35,624 bases of DNA from a virus. Made by a program: the position numbers and the translations under genes. The stretch spans positions 1 through 35,624 of IMG/VR virus record IMGVR_UViG_3300004095_000001, one strand, 5' to 3'. Shown piece by piece: positions 16,010 to 28,600 of this stretch. The notes below the pieces were generated by a model. That model saw only the letters and a list, made by a program, of their open reading frames with translations. It ran no database searches and was not told where the DNA came from. The stretch's first letter is position 1; each line of letters opens with the position of its first letter.

Positions 16010-16618
16010 TTATACTCCTACTAGTCCAGTTAAACTTTGAATACGAACTGTATAATCAATTTGTATTAAACGGTTTAAACTTTTTAAAACTGGGTGGAAT
16101 ATCACATGAGTCAATAATAACGCAGATCCGTCTGAATTATAACTTTGTAATCCTAATTCGTCAAATACAAAAGTAGCTTCTGTACTAGTTGCTGTATCAT
16201 ATGCGCCCTGGCCACTAGGTTCGCCGTAATCTAACAAACAAGTTACAAAAATGTCTGTATAGTTTGTACCGGTTACGTGGCGACTTTCAATAAAATTTCT
16301 GCTAGGGTCTAGGTTAGTACTGGAATTATTGTTTACAACTTTACTGTATGTTTCGTTGTACAAACTAGCATTAGTTCCGCTGGTATTTGGAGTCAAATAT
16401 GTAATAATTCCCGTAGGATCAATACTAGTTCCGCCATTACCGAATGCCATTTGATAAATGAACCCTTGTCCGCTATTAGCCATGCTTTCTGCTAGTGCTA
16501 TACTAATATTTTCATAGTGAATAGCATTACGTTTGTTTACGTAAATTTCTTTAGAAACCGGGTCGTGGATCTTAATATGACCCTCAATATGTATTCCTGT
16601 CGCGTCTTTAGTCTGCAT
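16010..16618 (-). CDS. Virion protein of unknown role, probably baseplate or fibre-linked
   Basis: A 202-residue protein. It begins MQTKDATGIHIEGHIKIHDP, followed by NKRNAIHYENISIALAESMA and MAFGNGGTSIDPTGIITYLT. I recall similar sequences among predicted structural proteins of large T4-superfamily phages but cannot name a T4 counterpart. The strand-rich body ends with a basic-hydrophobic segment (LKSLNRLIQIDYTVRIQSLT). It lies between the giant wedge protein and the collar fibre, has a late-promoter-like box 20 nt upstream, and likely starts a late transcript covering the first two fibre genes. A connector between baseplate and fibres would fit the position, but this is inference. Confidence 0.72.
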   Translation of the reverse strand: MQTKDATGIHIEGHIKIHDPVSKEIYVNKRNAIHYENISIALAESMANSGQGFIYQMAFGNGGTSIDPTGIITYLTPNTSGTNASLYNETYSKVVNNNSSTNLDPSRNFIESRHVTGTNYTDIFVTCLLDYGEPSGQGAYDTATSTEATFVFDELGLQSYNSDGSALLLTHVIFHPVLKSLNRLIQIDYTVRIQSLTGLVGV

Positions 16619-16638
16619 ATCAATCTCTCTTTATCTTA

Positions 16639-16646
16639 TATTTATC
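16639..16646 (-). promoter_or_regulatory. Late promoter-like box GATAAATA
   Basis: On the minus strand GATAAATA, one change from the T4 late octamer, lies 20 nt before the start at 16618, in the 47-base gap after the giant gene. The spacing equals that of the exact box at 7549-7556. Confidence 0.6.
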
Positions 16647-16665
16647 AAAGCCATTATCTGCTAGT

Positions 16666-19600
16666 TTAACTCTTGTAATCTGTATACCACACACCTGGAC
16701 TGACTTTTAAGAACTCAGAAATCTTGCTATTATCGTTTAAAATATTAACTGGATTGTTCTTGTTTCCGTCCCATGCTGTTCCGATTTGTTTGATTACAGT
16801 AATTTGAGTTCCTTTGTTTAGTAAATTAGTTAATGTTATGGATTTTGAAACACCGTCTACAGTAAAATCTGCCGGTAATTGAACATCACCTGCCGGACTG
16901 TAAGGATTAACATTAACATTGTGTACTTTGTATGGTTGTTTCTTTAATCGAATATTTCCAATAAAGAATGTCCAATTACTACTATCAGCACTAAATGTTG
17001 CTCCGGCAGTATGTGCCGTTGTACATCTATATGTATAACTACCTATGTTTACAATGTCACCAACATTATAACTAACACCAGATGCCCAAGAAGATCCATC
17101 ATTGTATCCGCCGACAAATACTTCAATATCACCCGGAACTTCTGCTACAATCGCATGAGTTTTAGCATTATGGATAGGATATAGTCCAGGAGCAAAACTT
17201 AAATTCACCGTACTTGTTCCATCACTAATAATTTGTTCAGTAATAGTAGTTTCAGTATATGGAATAGTTTCAGTTGGGCCAATATCTTGTACAAACGCAC
17301 CTGCTTTATGTAAAGTGTAAACACCTGTGCCTAAAGTTCCACGACGTAGTCTACTTAATACGTTGCCATTAATGGCAAAATATTCAATACGCTCGCCGCG
17401 AATTTCAATTACGCCTGGTTTGTTAGCTGTAGGATTTGGCACATCAAAGTTACTAGCATCTACCAATGTAATACTAGTATCATTCCAATGTAAATCGTTA
17501 GCAAGAGTGGTTCTCTTACTTAAACTTAAACGCTTATAACTTACACGATTCAACATATCTTTAAATTGCATGTAGGCAATTCCCGAAGATAATATGTTAC
17601 TTCCAAATGTAATAAACGTTAGTTGATCAGATCCTAATGGCAATGTTGCCAACTGGACACTTTGCTTATCATCATTTAATTTGTAATCAATTGTAGGTGT
17701 TAATAGTTTACCATTCTTTGTAATCCATACATAACTGTCACTCAATACAGTTCTTTCTAGTTTAATTAAACCAGATGCTAGATTTTTGTAATAATAGTAA
17801 TCAGCAGTATTTGGAGTTAATGAGACATTAGATGTAACATTAACGCTAGATCTTTGAATATCTAATACAGAATGATTATAAGAACTTATTACTTCTACAA
17901 CATGAGTATGGTCATAGGCTTGTGTAAATGTAATTGTTTGTGATTCTGGATTGTAAAAATAACTTTCATCCGTTGTAATACTTACTAATAACGTAGTTCC
18001 TGAATAAAGTGTGTAAGCATTTTTTGTCAATGTAATAGTAATTCCAGACAAATCTACAGTATAGTCCGATCCTAGATTTAATTTTATACCGTTAGCTATC
18101 ACATTAATATTTTGAATGGTTGCTGAGTATGGAATAATCTTTGCTGGATCAATATTATAGTTTAGTTGATTATTTTCAATTGTAAAATAGTTATCATTAG
18201 GGCCTGACAAAATAGTTTGGTCTACACGAACTATCATACTAGACTCGTATGGTAAACTTGTTCCGACAGGATATGCTAATGGATAAGTTAAACTTACACC
18301 ATTAGTTGCTATAATTTCTTTATTTGTTACTACAAATGTTTGTTGTGCTCCGCTGACAATAACAAAATTAATTAAACTACCAACTGTTGGAGGATTAATA
18401 AATTTAAATCCAACAGCATTAGCAAAATCATAAGTTGCGTCTGTTTTAAACAACTGAGGATTAGCAACAACTCCGTCAATATAAACAACTGCTGTTATAT
18501 CTTTGAGCCAAGGCGCTTTAGTTACAAATTCTGTAGTAGTTCCGTCTCCGACAAAATAATCAAGGTCAAGAATATTAGAACCAGCAAATCCTATATTAAA
18601 GACTGTTACAGTAGTTTTAGCTGGAGGTGTCGATAATAATGTAATTTTTTTATTTTTATAATCGACTGTATAATCTGTTTGATAAGTTTTTATAGTATTA
18701 CCAACTTTAACAATCAATGCTTTTGGACTGTTAGGTTGTTGTGTTAAAGTATATGTAGAAGTTGTTCCGTTGGCAATAAAATTGTCTGTCACAATATTTG
18801 CGGCACCCGAATTAGATCTATCATAAACTTTAATAGCCACAGCATCAACTACTTGTCCTGGAACAACTTCTTCTGGAGCAGGGCTTGTAGTTGGAGTAAC
18901 CATTCCGTCACCGTCAACTATAATATCATCTGCTGCCAAGCCGGTAGCTGTACTATATGCCAAATCACCGCCTACTAGAGAAGTGTCATAATCGTTGGCA
19001 TTTGGTAATATAGAACCATCGCTGGTACTACGTCTGATAATAAACTCATCACCGTTAGATACTGTATATCCACTAGGAATTGTAATTGTATATTGATATA
19101 ATCCAGGCGCAACTTGACTGTCTGGAGTTCCGGTAGCAATTGGAGATATCATTATAGCATTTTTATTTGTCTGTTGCTGTGTTCCATAATATGGATCATC
19201 TAATCTTACAGGACTAATTTTACCAGTAATATTAAGAACTGATAAATTAGACAACCCTGTAGGATACGTTGTACTATTAAGCACAGCAGTTCCGTTAGCA
19301 TTAATTGTTATATCAGTTGGTTGAGATAATGTTTTAGTAAATGTTAATTCAATATTTGGATTAATATCTGAATATAAAATTGAATTCAAAGCGACTGTTT
19401 GACTGTCAACGATACCTGTAACTGTTGAATTATAAATTAATGATTTAACTGTAGCGCAAGCTACAACATCTCCAACATTAATATATGTTGTATCTGAGAC
19501 TGTAAGCTGTGTACTACCAGCAAAGTTAAATGTAAAGATTAGTGTTCCGCTAGGAATACTATCAGGTGCTCTGTTCAATGTAACAGTATTAGTATCTTGA

Positions 19601-22600
19601 TTCACGCTAACAACTTTATGTATAGCACTACCAATGATAGTACCAGCTTGAGTCTTAGTGCCAGTTGCGGTACTTGCGTAACTTACACTTGTAGTAGTAC
19701 AAGCGGTAACTGTATAAGTTCCATTGTAAGCTACCGGCAATACATTATTAACAATAATTGTTTGACCTACGCTGTAAGGTGGAGCTGAAACAGTATCGAA
19801 TGTCAATGTAACAGTAGTACCATTTCCGCTTGCGCCAGTAGTTGTTAATACGGCTACGTTAGAACTAAATCCTACACCAATAATTCCCATGCCTGGCAAT
19901 ATGCCAGCGGCACTTGCCACAACTAAAGTTGTTTCATAGCTTCCGTTAGGATTGTATGTAGTAGAATGTCCGGCAGTATTAATGTGTGTAATAGTTGTTG
20001 CCACAGGACTGCTATCATTAATGTTATAACTAAATTCTAATTGATTATTATAAGTTCCAGTTCTGTTATCATAACTATCTACATTGTTTTTAATTTGATA
20101 AATGTTTAATTCTGTATTTGCGGCGGGCACATATGGCAATGTAAAACTATGTGTGTTAGCGGCAACTGTTACATAATAGTCGTCAAAACTACTGTCATAA
20201 TTGTCCCACTTGTCCTTATAGTAAGGACTAGATCCCCATCCTGTTTTTACATTGAACCCAAGTCCGTCAACAATAGTTCCGCCGTAATCGATACCAGTCA
20301 TAACCTGTGCTAGATCTTTACCTAACATTCCAGAACCTGGTTCGTAATAAAACTCAATACGATCCGCGGCATTAAGCATAGCTGTGTTAATTAGATATGT
20401 AACCGATAAAGTAGATCCTTTAGCTGGAGCATTTCCTACAGCAAATGTAATTAATCCAGAATATTGAGTGTATCCGTTCTTAGTTGAAACTACTGTACTT
20501 AATGTGTACAATTCTCTTAATACCGGAATACCATTAACTGTAATTGAACTTTGTCCAATTCTAATATCTGGCGCCCAAGTCAACGCAAATTTTAACTGGC
20601 TTCCATCACCGGCAAATGTTTGTGTTTGCTGCAATTGTGTTATATAGTTTGTATGGCTTACTCTATCAAACTTAATACCAATAGTAGTTGAACGAACAAC
20701 ACTTTCTCCAATTATTGCGATAGCTCTTGCTTGTACGCCAACAGTTGATAATCCGCCATCTAAGACAATTTCTGGAACTGACAAGTATCCACTACCAGGA
20801 GTTAACAATACCACTCGAGTTACAACACCGTTTTTAATAAATGCTCTACCAGTGGCACCCGATCCGCTAGTACTGTTAAACACTACATGAGGAGGAATAT
20901 TATATCCTGATCCGCCATCAATTAATATTAACTCAGTTACAACAAACCCTACATTATCTAACCAGAATTTCCAAGGATATGTTTGTATAGCACTATCACC
21001 TGCTACTAGTTTTCCGTTTTGTACAGTTACATCAATTAATCCAACTTTATCATTTTCATAAATTGGCATTAAATCAAAGTCAGTAATAGGTAATTGAGCA
21101 GTATCTAAACTTTCGTAATTGCTTACATATTCTCTAACTTTTGTTCTGTAAGGTTTTACTTCCGAAACATAATCTTCAAAATTTGACAAGTTGTCAACGG
21201 GGTAATTTACAGGTTGATCTAGCATTCCAACATTGTGTTGAGCTTTAACAAAACTAGTTTTAAAAATCCAATCTACATATACTTGCTCGCTCAATACATA
21301 ATGAACAGTATTGAAGAATAAATTTAAATATTCTTGTTTTAAATTGTCAATAAAGATATTATTTTTAATAGTGTTTAAAATAATTCTTAATTCTGTTGCG
21401 GCAACAACGTCAAATCCTTCTCCGTCAAAAATACTCGAATCGTAACCTACGTCAGTTAAAGCAAAATCATATAATTTACTGCTAAACTGTATAGTTCCAT
21501 TTTGTATACCAACTGTATTATAACTTTGTGTCCAGTCAACGCTGTTTACATTAGCAAATTTTTCTAATAATAACCAGCCGCCGTTATTTGATGTTCTAAT
21601 TCTAACAACTTGTCCAACTTGAATAGTTAATGAATTTAATTCAACAAATGTATCAACAGCATAATCTTCTAATGAATACTGACTATAACCAGAAGCATAC
21701 CAATCTGAATAAGACCAGTAATTTCTCACATCATAACTTTGTGTTAATGTTCTAGACCATTGTTTGTAAACAGGATCGTAAGTATAGATACTCCATTGAT
21801 TGTTTGCTTGACTATCGCTATGTACTAACACCGCGTAGTTTCTAATTACACAACGAGTATTACTATCGTAGCCAACACCGGAAGAAATAACAGTTGCGCC
21901 TGTTACTTGACCCAATGCGTTTATTGTTGCTCTAACTACGGCGCCTTGGCCAGAGCCAACAATTTCTATATAAGGGGAAGTAGCAATTCCATTTACGACA
22001 GAAACATATCCCTTACCTGCTGAATTTATAATAATTCCAGTAATTTGTCCGTTGTTAATAATAATAGGAACTAGATTAGGAACAGCAAAACTTGCCACGC
22101 TAGCATATGGTAATTCGGCATCTGTATCCAATATAGCATCATATAGCCCAGTAACTACTGTTGGTTCTTTATCGTAACTTTCCAAGGCACTAATATTAAG
22201 CTCGGCAACTTGATTAGTAATCATTACTTGATTAGCATATTCAATTAATTGTTTTAATGCTTCAAATCGATTAATAACCATACTTTGTCTTGGACGATTT
22301 TCAATTCCATAACGAATCTTAAACGGCAATCTTGGGTCAGGTACTACTTTTCCAAAACTGTCTATACCGCATAAACTATCAAACCATTTTTGTTCAATTG
22401 TCTTAGGTAAATCAATGTTTGGATCGTTGCTGATCATCTTGTACTGTGTATGTATATTTTGATCTGTTTTATCGATAGTCCAGAATTCTACAGATAACAC
22501 TACGTTAGATGAGGAAGTATATCCCTTAACATTAGTCAAACTAAATGTGTTTAATCCAGTAATACCTAAATAGGTGTAATCTTGTCCTCTTGGATTTGAT

Positions 22601-25600
22601 ATTAAGTTTGCTACATCCATAGCAGACATGTGACGTCCGTTTATATAAGGAGTAACTGCTTTATTTTTAACCCAGAAGTAATAGGTATTTTTAAATGTTT
22701 TACTAATCTTATCGTAAGATTGTGTGACACTATAAGCCTTATCACTATAAAGACTTTTGCCGCTAATTCCATCAGCTAGTCCAGCATTTGTATCTGCTTG
22801 AGCGTCCCATTGACTTGGTTTAAGATTAGAACTGACCCATTCGTAAATATCTATAGTAGCGCCAGTAGCTAATTGATTCCAAGTTGAATTTCTATAAACA
22901 ATATCTTGGTCATAGCTATTAATAAATTTAGCTGTTCTTAAATCCCACCATAACTGTCCAACTTGTTTATTAGACCAGATACTAGCAGTATTAACTACAA
23001 CATCACTAGTACCAATGCTATATACCGCAGGATCATAAAAAGTTTTGTATCTTATTTCTTCTTCTGCCGGTCCTGGAATTTTACCTTGTAATGGATCAAC
23101 TACATCTAAATATTTTAATAAACTTCCGTTTGTCTTATCATACAAGAATGCTTTTTTAATTTTTGTAATATCGGCAACAGGTGTTTGACTAGTATGAATT
23201 GTCCAAGTGTAAGTATTTGGTAATTTATAATAATTATAAATCACTCCAGAATTTGTAAAATTGTTTTCAGTAGCATTAGGAGCTCCTACAAAAATTTGGT
23301 TCACTCCAACAGAAAAACCAGCGCCAAGCGCATCACTAGAATTTCCAGTCATTGGAATAGTCTCACTGTAAACCCATTGTGTGTCATAACGATCGTAAAT
23401 GTCAATTCGTCCTGAAGAATTTACAGATGTATATACAACTAATGTATTGTAATCATTCATAAAGGAAATTTTAGTTCCAAAATGACTTGATATTGTAGAA
23501 CGTGGATGTACAAAAGTTGGAGTTCCTAAGTCGTACTGACCAGTTGCTAGTAAAGAATAAATTGCGACTACGCCAGTTGTAGATGCGGTATTATCACTAA
23601 TGGCAAGATATGTGCCATTATCCGAAATACTAATACCGGTAGCAAAAGTAGTTGTCGATCCAGAAATTGTCTGACTTAGAGTAAATCCTGATCCAGAATT
23701 TTTGTATACTCTAACATATCCACGACTGCCGCCGGTAGCTCCAATAGCTAATGTTAATCCATCATTGCTAACATTTATTGAACTACCAAAATTGTCGCCT
23801 GTGAATCCAGTGTAATTTGTTGAATATTGCCAATTGGTCGTAACGAAATTTAATATACCAGCTGGAGTGCTATCAGGACTTCCTGATAATTCAAGAGTAG
23901 TACTATTAATAACTGCGGTAACTGTTTGTCCGCTTGTAAATCCCACACCCTGTACTACTAGTCCAACTGTAATTCCTGTTGTACTAGTTACTACAAGTGT
24001 AGCATAGCTACTGCCAATTGGGTTATAGGCGGAACTTACTTTGACATTTGAAGTATAAATTAATTTGTAAACACGGCCAGCATTGTTATTGTAACCTGTG
24101 GCACCAATGTATAATTCGTTTGTATTAAATGCCAATGTTGCGCCAAACTGTTCTCCAGTAACGTAAGTAGGCTCTAATCCTATTGAAGGACTAACAATAG
24201 AATCAACTAATGAATAACTATTTCCAAAAGATCTTTTATATAAACTAACAACACCTTGATTAGTATATGAACTATTATTGCTAGGACTAGTAGTATCTAC
24301 AGGAACATATGATATTTGATTCCAAGCAGATACTCCGTAAGGATTAACTATTTGATAACTATTAACAAAACCAGAAATAGGTGTCGGCAATGTTATTAAT
24401 AAATCGTTAATAATATCAGTACCACCAACGCTACTACCTTTAATTAATATTTGATCTCCTGCCAAATATCCATTACCTGTAGCAGAAACTGTGACAACGT
24501 ATCCTGTTAAAACAGGTTTAACTGTAAATGTTGCGCCCGTACCTAATATTACACTGCCGCCTAGACTTGTATATGTTTGAGGAGGTGTACCTACACTATT
24601 TGCAGTAACTCCAGTAATAGCACCTGGAGATAATGTAGTTGTAGAGCCATTAATCGACGTTACTGTTATTGTTATGTCGTTAACTGTGTCAATTCCGCCA
24701 ACTTGAGATCCTAAAATAGTAATTTTGTTTCCTACTTTATAACCTGCGCCGCCTGAAACTACATTTACTGTATAAGTTGATCCAATTACTACAACGTTAA
24801 ATCTTGCGCCTTGAGCTTGATTTTGTGTAATACCTGTAACACCACTGTATTGATGTGACATATTACTTGTTACTTGATAATAATTTACACCATCAGTAAC
24901 AATAGATTTTGCTAGATAGTCTGTAGAATTAGGAACGGTATATATACCTTTATAATTAGTTGCTACATATCCAGAATTAGGACTACCAATAGCTAACCAT
25001 TGTTTGTCATTACTAATTGCCACAGTTGTTGCAGCAGAAGCTCTAGTATTTTTATTAACTGAACCGACACGTATGGTGAATCCTGTTCCAGTTCCGCCTA
25101 TGTGTGATGAGTCGACTGTTAATTGATCATTTACTTGATAATTTAAACCACCATAATTTAATATAATGTTTGACACTAAACCGTTAGTCACAGTCACTGT
25201 AGCTACAGCAGTTCCATCACCTGTTCCAGATCCTGTATAAATTAACGGAACATTGGCATACACGACTGTACCAACTGCTGGAGTATAACCTGAACCGCAA
25301 TTATTAGATACTTGTATTTCAACTGGTGTGTTTGAAGTTCCGCCTAAATATTTTTGATCTATTGTTAATACTTGGCCAGACACATATTGTGTGTTGTATC
25401 TTATTAGTTGAACATTAGTTACTACTCCGTTAGATACAGTTACGTTTGCTATGGCACCTGACCCAGTGCCGCCAGTCAATGGAACATTTGAATAAAGTTG
25501 AGTACCGTTAGTTGGTCTATATCCTGTGCCGCCTGATATCAATGATATACTTAAACCTAGGCCGGCTGTATTAAAAGATTCTATAGTACCTTGTACACCT

Positions 25601-28600
25601 GATGTAGTATAGTTTGCTGAAATAAATGGTGTTTGAATTAATTGATTTCTAGTCCAATTTGTTAGTACACCAGATTTTAAATAAATGGCTGTTTGTCCAT
25701 CGGATGAAGTTATTGCCGCAGTATCCCCAGTTTTGGTCATAGCGATTGCTCTGCCAAAGTTATGTCCATTACTTGCTATTTGATCGTTGATAGTTGTAGT
25801 ACTGTACACAGGATTATAAATCCAACTTGCCCAATTAGTACTAGTTGAAGATATATAGTCCGTCCATACTAATTGTCCAGCAACTGGAGTTGTTGGTAGT
25901 AACGACTCTAATTGGTCAATAGACGAATCTAACGAGCGTTGAGATACAAAATAGAATACTTCTATTGTAGACAAATCATTAAACGGAGCAAGTACTTGTT
26001 TAGGAGCAAGAGTGATAGTAAATGTATTTGTTGTAACTGCTGTAATAGCATAAAATCCATTTATTTTTGTTGTTCCTGTAATACCAATATAATCGCCAGC
26101 GGCAAAAGTCACTGTAGTGGGTACGGTGATTGTAACAGTATTAGGTGTAACAGAGGTGTTAGATGTTACAGAGCTTATAACTCCTGTAGCATATTTTAAT
26201 GTGTATCTATACACATTCCAATAGTAAGGCGGAGGAGCAAAAGCACACCATACATAATTTCCATCAACATATTTTGTAGGATCATACGATAGTATTTCTG
26301 ACAACTGACCTATACTTAAATTAACATCTTTTGAATTTACATAACCTGCGCTAGCTAGTAAAGGTTTATAATTTGAAAGCACTGGCCATAAGTTAGATTC
26401 GTAACCATTACTAGGCAAATAAACATCGCTAGGTAAAATTTGTATAATAAACGGATTTAAATTTTTATCAATTTTATCAGTTAATACATATCCTTGCGGA
26501 TTATTTCTTATAGTGCCTTCGTTAAGAACAAATTCTACTTGTTGGAAACTATTAGCGGCTCCGTATTGTCCCACACGAACTGCCCACTCTTCATAAAATA
26601 CTAAACTTTCTTTATTCTCACTGCTTAGTACATTGAATAATTTGTTAAGGACATTTTGTGTTCCTTTTTCACGAATCATTCCTTGATAGAATTTAAACTC
26701 ACTAACATCGTCTTGAATAATGTTATCCAGGTATTGACGTTTTTGATAGCCAATTAAATGCTGTCCCATTGCTTGCTGGGCACTATCAAAACTATCTACA
26801 TCTAAACTATAAAAATCTTGGAACTGTGTGGCAATATTTGTCCAGTTAGGCAATATTTGACTAGAAGGTTTGTGAGCTAATTCTGTCCATTTCGAAATAT
26901 CAAACACCGCAGTACCTGGCAAGAACTCGTTGGCACTATAATAATATCCTTGATAGTTTATGATATCTCCAAGATTGTAATCTTGCCATTGTTGCCAGTT
27001 TTGTATTTTTGCCGCATCAAATATAAATCCTGGAATATCTAATCCGCCATACCATCCGGTGGTGATATATCCTGATACTTTAATACGTTCTTGTCTATAG
27101 CCGCTTTCTGGATTATAAATTGTATCATTGAATATTGTAGTGTTATTAAGTATTACTACGTGTTCATGTTGAACTAGATAAAAACTTGCTCCATAAATTC
27201 CATCAGAATTTTTTGGATTATATGAAACAGTATTATTTTTTCTATAACTATCTAAATCCGCTGTGTTTATAGCTGTGCCGTTTACTTTAAATATTTCATA
27301 TTTGTTAAATGAATTATTAATATCATCAACAACATTTAAAGGTGTTATAAATTCAATATTGCCGGCTGCTGGACTTAAACTAATTACGCTAGCACCATCT
27401 ACACTTAGTCCATCTAATTTATTAAAGTCGTTATAATCAAATGCGTCTGATGCTGGAACATTTCTAGTGGCACTATAATATTCTCCATTGAATCTAACAA
27501 TGGTACCGTATGGCACTACAATGTTAGGAGTCCAATCGCTCCATTTATCTTTTCCAGAACTCCAGTTTTGTGTAGTCCAGAACATAAATTCTTTAGCACT
27601 AGTTTCCCAGTTGCTAACAACACCCAAGTTTGTATTGTACTGATTAAAAATAAAACCTTGATCTTTTAAATATTCACCGTAGCCTAATAAAAAGTCAACT
27701 ACATCTTGAACTTTCTTAAATGTTAAACCGTATGGTGCTGTTAATATTTCTGTCTTATCCCAAGACTTTCTAAAATTAGCAGTTACTCCGCCGTTAACTG
27801 GAAGGAATGGCATGGCAACAAATTGTGTGCTGTCAAATGAAGCACCAGTAGTTGTCAAAGTCAATGCTTTATAATAACCGTTATTATATTTTATAATACT
27901 TCCGGCCGCATATTGTTCATTTGCTGTCCAGTTTGAAAAGTTTTCTGAAATTCCGCCAACGTTAATATTTGGTCCAGGTTGACTATAATTGTAATAGTTA
28001 AAGAAAGGTTGTGTTAAACTATAACCGCTTACTTGGAAACCATCCTGTAATCGAGTAATAATAACACCGCTATAAGATAATTTCTTAGTTGGACTGGAAC
28101 TATTTAAAAATACAGAATAATCTTCCTTTGGAATAAAAACACTTCCCGAACTACTAGGAGTTTTACTTTCTAGTAATAAATTAAACTGATCTTGATTTGT
28201 AAATGATCCTACTCTATATGCTAATCGAACATTCATCGATGTTAAATCGTTAGCATAACCTTCGTAAGATTTTAGATTATTGCTAAAGATATAATTTAAA
28301 ATAAGATTAACAACATAGTTAATAATACCAGCAGTTTGTACTCGAGTTGTACTTGAATAAACACTAGGCAATATAACATCTTGTGGTCTAATTCTTAATC
28401 CGGTATCTTTATAAATTAATTGTCCGGCTTTATTTCTTACAATTCGACTTCTATCTAATAATACGCCAAATGTTTTAGCCGGTGTTAACAACATACTAGT
28501 TATTAACACACTAAATGGATAATGACTACTACGTCTCCAGCTAGATTCGACTGGAGCAACATCTCCAAAGACAAATTCAAAATCAATGCTAGGTGTTACT

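Noticed and set aside
25939-26199. Plus-strand open frame rich in Cys and Ser opposite the giant gene
   Set aside because: It is a shadow of Thr/Val/Gly-rich codons on the minus strand, with no ribosome-binding site and low-complexity composition.
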